Shown here: positions 14,995 through 23,464 of the stretch, one piece after another
Numbering within the stretch: position 1 is the stretch's first letter
How the letters are laid out: each line of letters opens with the position of its first letter
Assembly (NCBI GenBank): GCA_011049175.1
Contig: DSCJ01000128.1
Span: 1 to 50,585 of the forward strand
Length of the DNA: 50,585 bases
Direction of reading: 5' to 3'
Source of the DNA: Bacteroidota bacterium
Lineage (GTDB): Bacteria; Bacteroidota; Bacteroidia; Bacteroidales; VadinHA17
Notes under the pieces: model-generated
Seen by the model: the letters and a program-made list of their open reading frames with translations, nothing else
The model's database searches: none
What the model was told of the DNA's origin: nothing
Translations under genes and position numbers: made by a program

Positions 14995-15087
14995 ATGACT
15001 GGTTTATTGGTTCTGTAAAATGGTTTTTCCGAGGTTTCAAAAATAGAAAAATCAGTATACCTTCCTATGTTGCATAATATCTTTCCA

Positions 15088-16227
15088 TCACATCATATAA
15101 TTGACCAGTTTGAGGTGGTCGGCATTTGAGAGTTCATAGTTCCGGCCGGTAACCCGGTTGGCATGCATCAGATTCACGATTTGTGTTTTATGCGAATTGT
15201 CAATACCTATATCTGAAAGGTGCAGGGGGCAGCGCAACCGGGAGAACATTTTTCTTACCTCTTCAATGGTTCTGGCCGGTGTGTTTACACCGAACAGATT
15301 GTTCCCCAGGGTGGTGATCCGTTCCGGGATCCTTCCGGCATGGAGTTTTAGCCAGGCAGGGTAGGCAATGGACAGGGTGGCGCCGTGGGGTGTGTCGTAC
15401 AGGAATGAAAGGGTATGGCCGATGGCATGCACCCCCCAGTCACCGTAAGCTTTCCCCTGCTGGGTGAGCCCGTTGAGCGCGTTGGTGGCCGCCCACATGA
15501 TCCTGGCCCGGTATTCATAGTTCCGTGGATGCTTTAGCACCAGGGGACCCACTTCCAGCGCTTCCTGTATAATGCTGTAGATAAACCGGTCGGACAGGGG
15601 AGCATCTCCTTTTCCGAAGAAGTTCTCAAGGCAGTGGGCAATGAGATCGGCAATACCGTATGCCGTATAATCTTCGGGTACCGTGTACGTGTATTCCGGG
15701 TCGAGGAATGAATGAGCCGGGAAATTCAGCGGGTTCCAGTATCCCAGCTTTTCGCGTGTTTCGGGATTCTGAACAACGGCCGATCCGTTCATTTCGGTAC
15801 CGGTGGCCGCCAGGGTAAGCACGGCTATGAGGGGAATGGTTTTTACCGGTTCGGCGGTACCGGTCATGATATCCCATCCTTTCATATCATTGGCTATGCA
15901 CAGGGCGGTGATTTTAGCCGAATCGATCACGCTTCCGCCACCCAGAGCCACAACCAGTTCCGACCGTTCACGGCGGCCAAGGTCAGCCGCCTTCTCCACA
16001 TCGTCAATCACCGGATTGGGTTTGATCCCGCTGTATTCAGCCACCTGCATTCCGGCGCCGGTCAGTTGTTTCTTTACCTGGTCGTAATATCCGTTCTTAA
16101 CGGCCGAACCTTTTCCGTACATGAACAAAACCCGGTTACCGTAGCGGCTGGCGGCTTTTCCCAAATCGTTTACAACTCCCCTGCCAAAGTGTACTTTGGT
16201 AGGATTATGGGCAATAAAATTTTCCAT
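15088..16227 (-). CDS. Iron-containing alcohol dehydrogenase (YqhD/BdhA-like)
   Basis: 379 residues from the ATG at 16225-16227; a GTG two codons earlier is possible. The N-terminal nucleotide-binding half has VVALGGGSVIDSAK. The metal ligands of the YqhD group are all present and, from this start, fall at Asp194, His198 (GIADLIAH), His267 (GVHAIGH) and His281 (TPHG). The enzyme is expected to be a cytosolic NAD(P)H-dependent aldehyde/alcohol oxidoreductase, such as a butanol dehydrogenase, using Fe or Zn. It starts 50 bases after anmK on the same strand, so it may be the second gene of that transcript. Confidence 0.9.
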   Translation of the reverse strand: MENFIAHNPTKVHFGRGVVNDLGKAASRYGNRVLFMYGKGSAVKNGYYDQVKKQLTGAGMQVAEYSGIKPNPVIDDVEKAADLGRRERSELVVALGGGSVIDSAKITALCIANDMKGWDIMTGTAEPVKTIPLIAVLTLAATGTEMNGSAVVQNPETREKLGYWNPLNFPAHSFLDPEYTYTVPEDYTAYGIADLIAHCLENFFGKGDAPLSDRFIYSIIQEALEVGPLVLKHPRNYEYRARIMWAATNALNGLTQQGKAYGDWGVHAIGHTLSFLYDTPHGATLSIAYPAWLKLHAGRIPERITTLGNNLFGVNTPARTIEEVRKMFSRLRCPLHLSDIGIDNSHKTQIVNLMHANRVTGRNYELSNADHLKLVNYMM

Positions 16228-16277
16228 AGTCACAAAAATGTTTGATATTTAGAACGGGTAAAAATAAGAAAAAAAGC

Positions 16278-17351
16278 CTACACGCGATAAATAAACCCTC
16301 CCATGTTGTCGTGTTTGGCTCCCGTTACGCTTGCCAGGCAGTTGTTCCTTCCGAGGAAGCGTAGTACGGCCAGGAATCCGAATACCAAAGCTTCTTTGTA
16401 ATTGACCAGCAACCGATCGGGAAGTGTCAGCGGACGTCCGCCCTTTTCTTCGATCAGCTCCAGCAGGAAGGTGTTAAAGGCGCCTCCTCCCGTTACCAGC
16501 ACTTTCTCGAAAGGAAGCAATTCGAAATAAATCAGGTCGGAAATGTGTTCGTAAAGGGTGCGGAGGATATCTTCGTGTGTGGCCTGTGTACGTTTGATCA
16601 CAGGGAGGATGTTTCTTTCCACCCACTCCCTGCCCAGGGATTTCGGAGGTGGTTGGCGGTAAAAGATTTGCTGGTTCAGCCGGTACAGCATTTCGGGGAC
16701 GGGCCGGCCCTTTCTTCCCAGTTCCCCGTTCATGTCAAAGGGTACGGAAAAATGTTCCCGCACATAGTTGTTCAGCAGAATATTGGCAGGGCCGATGTCG
16801 TAAGCAATTCTTTTGTCATTTTTCCGGTAGGAAATATTTGAAAACCCCCCGATGTTCAGGCAGGCATCATATTCCCTGAACAATTCCTGATCGCCCATGG
16901 GCACCAGAGGCGCTCCCTGCCCTCCCAGCGATACGTCGCGGTGCCTGAAATTATAGATGGTGGTGATTCCTGTTTTGCGGGCAATGCTGGGCCCGTCGCC
17001 TATTTGTACGGTGATCTCAATCTCAGGGCGGTGAATGATGGTATGGCCGTGGGAACCGATCATATCGGCCGGCACAACCTGTTTATCCATAAATTTCTTC
17101 ACCTGTTCTCCGATCCATTCTCCGAACTCTACATGAAGATCTATCAGGCTCCTTTCCAGGTGATGATGCGCTTCGGCAAGCCGGGTAACCCACTCGGGGG
17201 AATAGGGTACTGTGGTGGCATCGATCAACTGGTATTTCCATCCCCGGGCGGTTTCGGTAAACCGGGCCAGCGCCATGTCCAGACCGTCGAGCGAGGTGCC
17301 TGACATAACTCCGACTGCAGTATAGCTTACGCGATGTTTGCGCTTTTTCAT
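16278..17351 (-). CDS. anmK: Anhydro-N-acetylmuramic acid kinase
   Basis: 357 residues from the ATG at 17349-17351. The frame is open 47 codons further upstream, but that part does not resemble the family and the family starts just before the phosphate-binding motif. Motifs: VGVMSGTSLDGLDMALARF, IGSHGHTIIHRP, VQIGDGPSIARKTGI, NIGGFSNISY, and the ATP-site segment VLVTGGGAFNTFLLELI. AnmK phosphorylates and opens 1,6-anhydro-MurNAc from peptidoglycan turnover to MurNAc-6-phosphate in the cytosol. It is divergent from the nucleotidyltransferase gene, with about 165 bases between them. Confidence 0.93.
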   Translation of the reverse strand: MKKRKHRVSYTAVGVMSGTSLDGLDMALARFTETARGWKYQLIDATTVPYSPEWVTRLAEAHHHLERSLIDLHVEFGEWIGEQVKKFMDKQVVPADMIGSHGHTIIHRPEIEITVQIGDGPSIARKTGITTIYNFRHRDVSLGGQGAPLVPMGDQELFREYDACLNIGGFSNISYRKNDKRIAYDIGPANILLNNYVREHFSVPFDMNGELGRKGRPVPEMLYRLNQQIFYRQPPPKSLGREWVERNILPVIKRTQATHEDILRTLYEHISDLIYFELLPFEKVLVTGGGAFNTFLLELIEEKGGRPLTLPDRLLVNYKEALVFGFLAVLRFLGRNNCLASVTGAKHDNMGGFIYRV

Positions 17352-17515
17352 GGTGGATGAAGATAAGAAATTTTTTAATATCCTCTTCAGATTATGTGTC
17401 ATGGGAAATGTGGCGGCAAAGGGTGGGTTTTTCAAATCATCCGCAATAAATTTTTCGGAAAATTGAACGGGAACCTGTAAATTCGGGGGCACAAAACCAT
17501 AAACATATAAGTCCC

Positions 17516-18433
17516 ATGATGAACCATCTCACTCTTTATGTCCTGGCGGCCGGTATGGGTAGCCGATATGGCGGGCTCAAGCAAATGGATGAAGTAGGGC
17601 CGTCGGGCGAAGCCATTATTGATTATTCCGTTTTCGATGCCATCAGGGAAGGATTTGACAGAGTAATATTTGTTATCAGGCGCGATATTGAAAAAGAATT
17701 CAGTGCATTGTTCCGGAAGCGATGGGCCGGCAGGGTGGAGGTGGATTTTGTTATGCAGGAACTGGATATGATCCCTGATGAATTCCGGGTACCGGAAGGC
17801 CGCACCAAACCCTGGGGAACGGCTCATGCCGTACTCGTGGGCGCCGGCAAGGTGGATTCTCCTTTTGTGGTGATCAATGCGGATGATTTTTATGGAAGAA
17901 ATGCCTACCGTATAACAGCCTCCTGGCTTCTGGAGAATAACCGCGACGAACGGGACACCCATTTTTCCATGGTGGGGTATTCTCTGAACAAAACCCTTAC
18001 CAGGTACGGCACGGTGGCAAGGGGTGTTTGCCGGACCAATGAGCAAGGATACCTTACCCACATCGAAGAGATCACCGATATCGGCTGGCGCGGCAACACG
18101 ATAGGATATACCGGACCCGACGGGAAGCTGAGAACACTCGGGGGGGAGGAACCGGTGTCCATGAATATTTGGGGTTTCACCCCGGCCATTTTCCCGTTGC
18201 TGGAAAAAAGCTTCCGGAACTTCCTGGAAAAGAACGCCGGCAATCCGAAAGCTGAGTTCTTTATTCCTACCCTGGTACAGGATGTGATCAGAAACGGGGA
18301 AGGGGATGTGAAGGTGCTGCCGGATGACGAACACTGGTTCGGAGTGACTTACCGGGAAGACAAGCCAAGGGTGGTGAAGGAAATTCAGGCTCTGGTCGAC
18401 AGCGGCGCATACCCTGCCAATCTATTTGCCTGA
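17516..18433 (+). CDS. Sugar-phosphate nucleotidyltransferase-family protein
   Basis: 305 residues; start at ATG 17516 or the adjacent ATG at 17519. The N-terminal signature LAAGMGSRYGGLKQMDEVGPSG is the NTP-binding loop of nucleotidyltransferases (GxGxRxGGxKQ), followed by KPWGTAHAVLVG and the metal-binding VVINADDFYG. The enzyme should couple a nucleoside triphosphate to a sugar phosphate or similar acceptor in the cytosol. The exact sugar cannot be assigned. Its stop codon overlaps the start of the glycosidase gene (TGATG at 18431-18435), so the two are probably translationally coupled. Confidence 0.8.
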   Translation: MMNHLTLYVLAAGMGSRYGGLKQMDEVGPSGEAIIDYSVFDAIREGFDRVIFVIRRDIEKEFSALFRKRWAGRVEVDFVMQELDMIPDEFRVPEGRTKPWGTAHAVLVGAGKVDSPFVVINADDFYGRNAYRITASWLLENNRDERDTHFSMVGYSLNKTLTRYGTVARGVCRTNEQGYLTHIEEITDIGWRGNTIGYTGPDGKLRTLGGEEPVSMNIWGFTPAIFPLLEKSFRNFLEKNAGNPKAEFFIPTLVQDVIRNGEGDVKVLPDDEHWFGVTYREDKPRVVKEIQALVDSGAYPANLFA

Positions 18434-19173
18434 TGTGGAAAGCTCTTCTTTTTCTTTGTCTGTTGTTTCATCTTATACCGAAAGCCGGTGGACAGTCGCC
18501 CCGTTTCCTGAACCGTGGCTGGGAATTGACCTGGCATGATGAATTTGAAGGGAACAGCCTCGATACTTCCCGATGGTCGATGGCAGAAGGAAGAAGAAGG
18601 ATGGGTATATGGATCTCTGATGCGGTGAAGGTTTGCGATGGGATACTGACCATTCGGGTCTTCCGGCGGCAGGGGCAAACCTACTCCGGGGCCATCCTGA
18701 GCCGTGGCAAGTTCGAATCCCGCTACGGATACTGGGAGATCAGGTGCCGTTTGCCACAGGAAGAAGGTCACTGGCCGGCATTCTGGATTCAAAACGATGG
18801 CATGGAAGAAAATCCCGGAACGGATGAACCGGGTGCGGAGATTGATATTATGGAGTATCACGCGCGGTGGGGCGATTCCCTTCTGCATGCCGTGCACTGG
18901 GGCGGATACGGCGAAAATATGCGGTCGGCTGAGAAAAAAGTGAGCGTACCGGGCCTGTCGGAAGGCTTTCATACCTTCGGTCTTCGCTGGACTCCCCGTA
19001 GTTACCGGTTTTATGTGGACGGGAAACAGACCTGGACCCTGCGGAAGGGTGTGTCACACCACCCGCAATATGTGATCATCAGTGAAGAGATCGGTCGCTG
19101 GGCAGGAGAAATCGGGAAGGCGGAACTGCCCGATCGTTTCGAAGTGGATTACATCAGGGTATATCACCGCTAA
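18433..19173 (+). CDS. Secreted glycoside hydrolase family 16 enzyme
   Basis: 246 residues. A signal peptide (MWKALLFLCLLFHLIPKAGG) is followed by the GH16 beta-sandwich: WELTWHDEFEGNSLDTSRW, YGYWEIRCRLP, GHWPAFWIQND, then the catalytic ExDxxE motif EIDIMEY (Glu136, Asp138, Glu141), and a terminal FEVDYIRVYHR. GH16 enzymes cleave beta-1,3 or mixed beta-1,3/1,4 glucans, agars or related polymers; the specificity cannot be told from this. There are no carbohydrate-binding modules or SusC/D neighbours, so this is not a typical polysaccharide-utilisation locus. It overlaps the upstream gene by one base. Confidence 0.9.
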   Translation: MWKALLFLCLLFHLIPKAGGQSPRFLNRGWELTWHDEFEGNSLDTSRWSMAEGRRRMGIWISDAVKVCDGILTIRVFRRQGQTYSGAILSRGKFESRYGYWEIRCRLPQEEGHWPAFWIQNDGMEENPGTDEPGAEIDIMEYHARWGDSLLHAVHWGGYGENMRSAEKKVSVPGLSEGFHTFGLRWTPRSYRFYVDGKQTWTLRKGVSHHPQYVIISEEIGRWAGEIGKAELPDRFEVDYIRVYHR

Positions 19174-19199
19174 CCGGATCTCTGCCGGAGCGCTGGATA

Positions 19200-20930
19200 T
19201 TACCAGTAAAAACGGGCGTGGTATACGGAGAAGTTTTCCTTTTCGTCCACCACCGTCAATACCAGTTCATGCCAGCGGTCACTTTCTACCCTTTCCGGGT
19301 CGAAGCGGTAGATCAGCAGATCGTTTTTCGGATCGTATTCGAAAAGGGCCCACCGGTTATCGATGTATCCGTGGTATGTCCTGATGCCTGAAAGATCGTC
19401 TTTTATTTTCACCCTTATATCCGCATTCCTTGTCATGTTTTTTTCATGGCGGATGTTCACGGGTTCGATCACGGGAGGCTGGGTGTCGGCCAGAACGGTA
19501 TATTTACCGAACTGACGGGTACGGGTGGTAAGGTATTTTCCTTCCCAGGATCCCCCGGCACACTGGTATTCTCCCTCTTTGTCAATATGTACCACACACA
19601 TTTTATTTTCCAGTCCGGTCGGAACGGAATCGGGGGCGATCCATATCTGAAACGGGTCATGGGCCGGAGTGGTGATCCGGTCGATGTGGTGCACCCTGCT
19701 GAAGCTTCCGTGTATTCTTTCCGTGCGTGCATAGGTGAAACAAAGGGTGTCGTAAAGGGCGCCTGCCGGGACTCTGATTTTGAATCCCTGTGATTCATAG
19801 ATGTTATCGTTTTGCCATTGGAACAGGGCAGTTTGGTGGGTGCGGCCGGATGTGGCCACTGGACCCGGCCTTTCCTGGTTCTGCACCGTAAAGGCCAGAT
19901 TCGACCGGTTTTCGTGCGAATCGGTAATGTCAATCGTGATGGTATGGACCAGGGTGTCGGTAAGGGTGATCCTTCCTGAATGCCGGATATCGTTTTCGTA
20001 GATGCTCAGGCGGTTGTTCGGGTCCAGAAAGGTTTTCTGTATGTTCTTCCCCGAGGTTACCCGTTCGGCATAGTCAATGTGGCTGTTGATGTAACGGGTT
20101 TCGGCAAAGGAGAACTCGCCGATGCGGTGGGCATAAATTTTCCGGCCATCGAGCTTCACTTCCAGGGAGTGGGTCCCGCATTTGTTCCAGGAATGATTGA
20201 CATAATCAATGGCTTCGATCCCGATACCGAAGGTTCCTGATACCGGTACAGGCTCAGGTGCATTCAGGGAATACCGGCCTTTGTTTCCGGAAACCGGAAT
20301 TTCTTTCTTTTCTGTCCTTCCCTGTACCGTACTGCCGGGTGTAAGAGGATAGAGATATATGTGCTGAATAACCGGCCGGATATCGTCTTCAATTTCCTGA
20401 AAAAAAGGAAGTGGGTCGATCGGATTCTGGTTCCGGCTGTTCCTGATTTCAAAATGAAGATGTGGGCCGGCTGAACTTCCTGTATTTCCAGAAAGCCCGA
20501 TCTGCTGACCACGCGTTACGGGAAATTGTTCCGGTTCGGGAAACAGGTTTATGGCATAGCTTTTTCTGGAATACTGTTCGTTTCTGACCCATGCCTCTAC
20601 CCCGGGCATAAAGGAATCCAGGTGTGCATAAACGGTAGTGTATCCGTTGGGATGGGCTATATAAAGGGCTTTTCCGAATCCATTGGGCGTAACAGCTATT
20701 CTCGAAATGTATCCGTCGGCACAGGCATAAACGGGAAGGCCGGAGCGCCCCCGGGTTTTGATATCTATTCCTGAATGGAAATGATCGGCCCGCAATTCAC
20801 CGAAATTGGCCGAAAGCAGCATCTGGATATCTACCGGTGGAACGAAAAGGCTTCCGGCATCGGTTGATGGCTGGGCCCGGACAGAAAGTAATATTCCCGC
20901 CAGGGAGGTGAACAATATCAGGTTCCTCAT
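19200..20930 (-). CDS. Secreted M23-family metallopeptidase
   Basis: 576 residues with a signal peptide (MRNLILFTSLAGILLSVRAQ). The LytM/M23 catalytic domain comes first, at about residues 35-180: zinc ligands His52 and Asp56 in HFHSGIDI, and the HLHF motif with His157 and His159. A long C-terminal region of about 380 residues follows, beta-rich by appearance and without a recognised family. M23 enzymes cut peptide bridges in peptidoglycan, or act as inactive activators; here the active-site residues are complete. It is convergent with the GH16 gene (26 bases apart) and divergent from the zapA cluster. Confidence 0.9.
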   Translation of the reverse strand: MRNLILFTSLAGILLSVRAQPSTDAGSLFVPPVDIQMLLSANFGELRADHFHSGIDIKTRGRSGLPVYACADGYISRIAVTPNGFGKALYIAHPNGYTTVYAHLDSFMPGVEAWVRNEQYSRKSYAINLFPEPEQFPVTRGQQIGLSGNTGSSAGPHLHFEIRNSRNQNPIDPLPFFQEIEDDIRPVIQHIYLYPLTPGSTVQGRTEKKEIPVSGNKGRYSLNAPEPVPVSGTFGIGIEAIDYVNHSWNKCGTHSLEVKLDGRKIYAHRIGEFSFAETRYINSHIDYAERVTSGKNIQKTFLDPNNRLSIYENDIRHSGRITLTDTLVHTITIDITDSHENRSNLAFTVQNQERPGPVATSGRTHQTALFQWQNDNIYESQGFKIRVPAGALYDTLCFTYARTERIHGSFSRVHHIDRITTPAHDPFQIWIAPDSVPTGLENKMCVVHIDKEGEYQCAGGSWEGKYLTTRTRQFGKYTVLADTQPPVIEPVNIRHEKNMTRNADIRVKIKDDLSGIRTYHGYIDNRWALFEYDPKNDLLIYRFDPERVESDRWHELVLTVVDEKENFSVYHARFYW

Positions 20931-20957
20931 GGTTTAATACATAACTGTGCCTGACGG

Positions 20958-20965
20958 CAAAACTA
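20958..20965 (-). promoter_or_regulatory. Candidate -7 box for the M23 peptidase gene
   Basis: On the - strand this is TAGTTTTG, an exact TAnnTTTG match 27 bases before the ATG. The -33 region is T-rich (TTTTCAG) but not a clear TTTG. Confidence 0.45.
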
Positions 20966-21002
20966 AGATTTATCCTGTTTTTACTGAAAAAACGATCATT
21001 AA

Positions 21003-21034
21003 TTTTTATATTTAGGCAATGGATGTTAATTTTG
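21003..21034 (+). promoter_or_regulatory. Candidate promoter of the coiled-coil/zapA operon
   Basis: TTTT (21003-21006), a 20-base spacer and TAATTTTG (21027-21034) fit the Bacteroidota pattern, with one mismatch in the -33 box. Initiation near 21041 would leave a leader of about 12 bases before the ATG at 21054. Confidence 0.55.
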
Positions 21035-21053
21035 TGTTCAGATCCTTTATTCT

Positions 21054-21347
21054 ATGGAGGGCAGTCAGGTATCTGTTATTCAGGAACTCAGGGGAAAAAT
21101 TGATCGTTTGATCCGTTCTTTTGAGTCGATCAGGGACAGGAACCGGGAACTGGAAGAAGAAGTAAGCCTGCTGAGGGAAAGGATCAGAGAAAAGGACGGG
21201 GAAATTGCCGAACTGACAGAAAAGAATAAGCAGCTTCAGTTATCCAGGGCTTTGATAACAGGAGGAGAGGATGAAACCGAAGCGAAGACAAATGTAAACA
21301 GGATTGTGCGGGAGATAGACAAGTGTATTGCTCTTTTGAACAGGTGA
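21054..21347 (+). CDS. Small coiled-coil protein next to zapA (possible ZapB-like partner)
   Basis: 97 residues, almost wholly a charged coiled coil from about residue 8 to 65 (RELEEEVSLLRERIREKDGEI), then a short conserved-looking tail NVNRIVREIDKCIALLNR. No enzyme motif is present. It starts at ATG 21054 and ends about 13 bases before the zapA ATG, so the two form an operon. Size, coiled-coil structure and position suggest a division-associated partner of ZapA, similar in build to ZapB. That role is inferred from context only. Confidence 0.7.
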   Translation: MEGSQVSVIQELRGKIDRLIRSFESIRDRNRELEEEVSLLRERIREKDGEIAELTEKNKQLQLSRALITGGEDETEAKTNVNRIVREIDKCIALLNR

Positions 21348-21360
21348 ATACAAAGTGGAT

Positions 21361-21654
21361 ATGGAGGACAAGCTTTCCATCAGGGTTAATCTGGCAGACA
21401 GGTATTATCCGCTGAAGATTGACCGGAAAGACGAAGAAAGAATTAGGAGGGCAGCCAAATTGATTAATGAAAAAATTCTGCAATACAAAAAACGATATAT
21501 CGACAAAGATATACAGGATTTTATGGCTATGGCCGCCCTTCAGTTTGTGACCCGGGTTCTGGAACTGGAAGAGAAACAGGAAGAAAATGAAATGATTGAC
21601 AGGATCAGGGAAATCAGTCGCGACCTGGAAACGTATCTGGAAAAGAGTAATTAG
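21361..21654 (+). CDS. zapA: Cell division protein ZapA
   Basis: 97 residues from the ATG at 21361; a GTG at 21355 would add two residues. It matches the ZapA pattern: an N-terminal beta-hairpin (KLSIRVNLADRYYPLKIDRKDEE), then RIRRAAKLINEKI, DFMAMAALQFVTRVLEL and a C-terminal coiled coil. ZapA binds and bundles FtsZ at the division ring in the cytosol. It is followed directly by the 6S RNA candidate, the same order as zapA-ssrS in many proteobacteria. Confidence 0.85.
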   Translation: MEDKLSIRVNLADRYYPLKIDRKDEERIRRAAKLINEKILQYKKRYIDKDIQDFMAMAALQFVTRVLELEEKQEENEMIDRIREISRDLETYLEKSN

Positions 21655-21670
21655 GTTCTTTACATACAAA

Positions 21671-21870
21671 GAGTTTGCCCGCATTAATTCTTCAATAATC
21701 TTTTGAAACTCAACAATTCAAAAATTGGAGGTATGCTCATGGCATCTATGGCAGGCCCCAATCCTTCGGGATTCTGAAAAGACAGGGGAAACCAGAAATG
21801 CATTGGCGCCTCCCCCCATGATTATCAGGGGTTTTCTAAAAGTGTTGGGGAATTTAATGCGGGTTTTTTT
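21671..21870 (+). ncRNA. ssrS: 6S RNA candidate (SsrS, 6S-Flavo type)
   Basis: The zapA-rny gap folds into a long rod. The closing stem pairs 21678-21690 (CCCGCATTAATTC) with 21850-21863 (GAATTTAATGCGGG, one bulge). Next come CTTTT / AAAAG, GAAA / TTTC and CTC / GGG (21700-21711 with 21829-21842). An open bubble of about 15 and 13 bases follows (around 21712-21726 and 21814-21828), then GGAGG / CCTCC, and an apical arm with CCCC / GGGG and a perfect AATCC-TTCG-GGATT hairpin. Seven T directly after the closing stem (21864-21870) form the terminator. Closing stem, central bubble and apical arm are the hallmark of 6S RNA, which mimics an open promoter and binds RNA polymerase holoenzyme. Exact ends are uncertain by several bases. 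Confidence 0.72.
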
Positions 21871-21898
21871 ATAACCGAAATTTTAAAATTATACAAAA

Positions 21899-23464
21899 AT
21901 GATATTCAATATACTACTGATGAGCGCCCTGCTGATCTATCTGATTATCGGGGTTGCGGCCCTGTTGGCCGGAGTAGGGGTGGGGTACTTTTTCTGGGAT
22001 CTGGCCCTGAAGAAAAAAAGCCGCGCTATCATTCGCGAGGCCGAATCGGAAGGGGAAATGATCAAAAAGGATAAGATCCTGCAGGCCAAGGAAAAATTTC
22101 TGCAACTGAAATCCGAGCATGAAAAAATCATTTCCGAAAAAAGCAACCGGTTATTGCAGTCGGAAAACCGCCTGAAACAGAAAGAAGCGGTCATATCGCA
22201 GAAGCTGGAGGAAGTGACCCGGAAAGGGAAGGAGCTTGACATACTCAGAGAGAACTTGACGAGCCAGCTGGAACTGGTGGAGAAGAAGAATGACGAACTG
22301 GAAAAGATGCACCAGCAGCAGGTGGAGCAACTGGAAACCATTTCGGGGCTGTCGGCTCAGGAGGCCAGGGACCAACTGATCGAGTCGCTGAAGGCTGAGG
22401 CCAAGACCGATGCCATGTCGTATGTCAATGAAATTATGGCCGAAGCCAAAATGACCGCAAACAAGGAAGCCAAACGGATCGTGCTGCAGACAATCCAGCG
22501 GGTGGCCACCGAATCGGCGGTGGAAAACTCGGTTACGGTGTTCCATATCGAGTCGGATGAGATAAAAGGCCGGATCATTGGCAGGGAGGGCCGCAATATT
22601 CGGGCGCTGGAAGCTGCTACCGGTGTGGAGATCATTGTAGACGATACCCCTGAAGCCATCATTCTTTCCGCCTTTGATCCGGTCAGGCGTGAGGTGGCCC
22701 GCTTGTCGCTGCACCAGCTGGTCACCGACGGAAGGATCCATCCGGCCCGGATCGAGGAGGTGGTGCAGAAAACACAGAAGCAGATCGAGGAAGAGATTGT
22801 GGAGGTGGGGAAACGTACTACCATTGATCTGGGGATACACGGATTGCATCCCGAACTGATCAGACTGATCGGCAAGATGAAATACCGGTCATCCTACGGG
22901 CAGAACCTGCTGCAGCATTCCAGGGAAGTAGCCAACCTGTCGGCCATCATGGCCGCCGAACTGGGATTGAATCCCAAACTGGCCAAAAGGGCCGGGCTGC
23001 TTCATGATATCGGGAAAGTGCCCGATGATGAACCTGAACTGCCACATGCCGTGCTGGGTATGAAACTGGCCGAGAAATTCAAGGAAAAACCCGAGGTATG
23101 CAATGCCATCGGCTCCCATCACGATGAGATAGAAATGACTACTATGATCGCTCCCATTGTGCAGGTTTGCGATGCCATTTCCGGAGCAAGGCCGGGCGCA
23201 CGGCGGGAAGTGGTGGAATCATACATCAAACGGCTGAAAAATCTGGAAGAACTGGCCCTTTCGTATCCCGGTGTCCTGAAAACCTACGCCATACAGGCAG
23301 GTCGCGAACTGCGGGTAATTGTAGGCAGTGACCGGGTGACCGATAAAGAGGCCGAAAGTCTGTCATACGATATTGCTCAGAAAATCCAGAATGAAATGAC
23401 CTATCCGGGTCAGATCAAAATTACAGTAATCAGAGAAACCAGGTCTGTGACCTTTGCCAAATAA
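21899..23464 (+). CDS. rny: Ribonuclease Y
   Basis: 521 residues, the typical RNase Y length. In order: an N-terminal membrane helix ([21 protein letters not shown]), a long charged coiled coil (about 40-190), a KH domain ([19 protein letters not shown] from about residue 222) and an HD domain with catalytic His369-Asp370 in [11 protein letters not shown]. RNase Y is a membrane-bound endoribonuclease that starts mRNA decay. It starts at ATG 21899; a second in-frame ATG lies seven codons later. Its stop overlaps the wecB start (TAATG at 23462-23466). Confidence 0.95.
   Translation: MIFNILLMSALLIYLIIGVAALLAGVGVGYFFWDLALKKKSRAIIREAESEGEMIKKDKILQAKEKFLQLKSEHEKIISEKSNRLLQSENRLKQKEAVISQKLEEVTRKGKELDILRENLTSQLELVEKKNDELEKMHQQQVEQLETISGLSAQEARDQLIESLKAEAKTDAMSYVNEIMAEAKMTANKEAKRIVLQTIQRVATESAVENSVTVFHIESDEIKGRIIGREGRNIRALEAATGVEIIVDDTPEAIILSAFDPVRREVARLSLHQLVTDGRIHPARIEEVVQKTQKQIEEEIVEVGKRTTIDLGIHGLHPELIRLIGKMKYRSSYGQNLLQHSREVANLSAIMAAELGLNPKLAKRAGLLHDIGKVPDDEPELPHAVLGMKLAEKFKEKPEVCNAIGSHHDEIEMTTMIAPIVQVCDAISGARPGARREVVESYIKRLKNLEELALSYPGVLKTYAIQAGRELRVIVGSDRVTDKEAESLSYDIAQKIQNEMTYPGQIKITVIRETRSVTFAK

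Noticed and set aside
17352-17492. Longer anmK start giving 404 residues
   Set aside because: The extra 47 residues have no family character and the usual AnmK start lies just before the VGVMSGTSLDG motif, so the ATG at 17349-17351 was taken.
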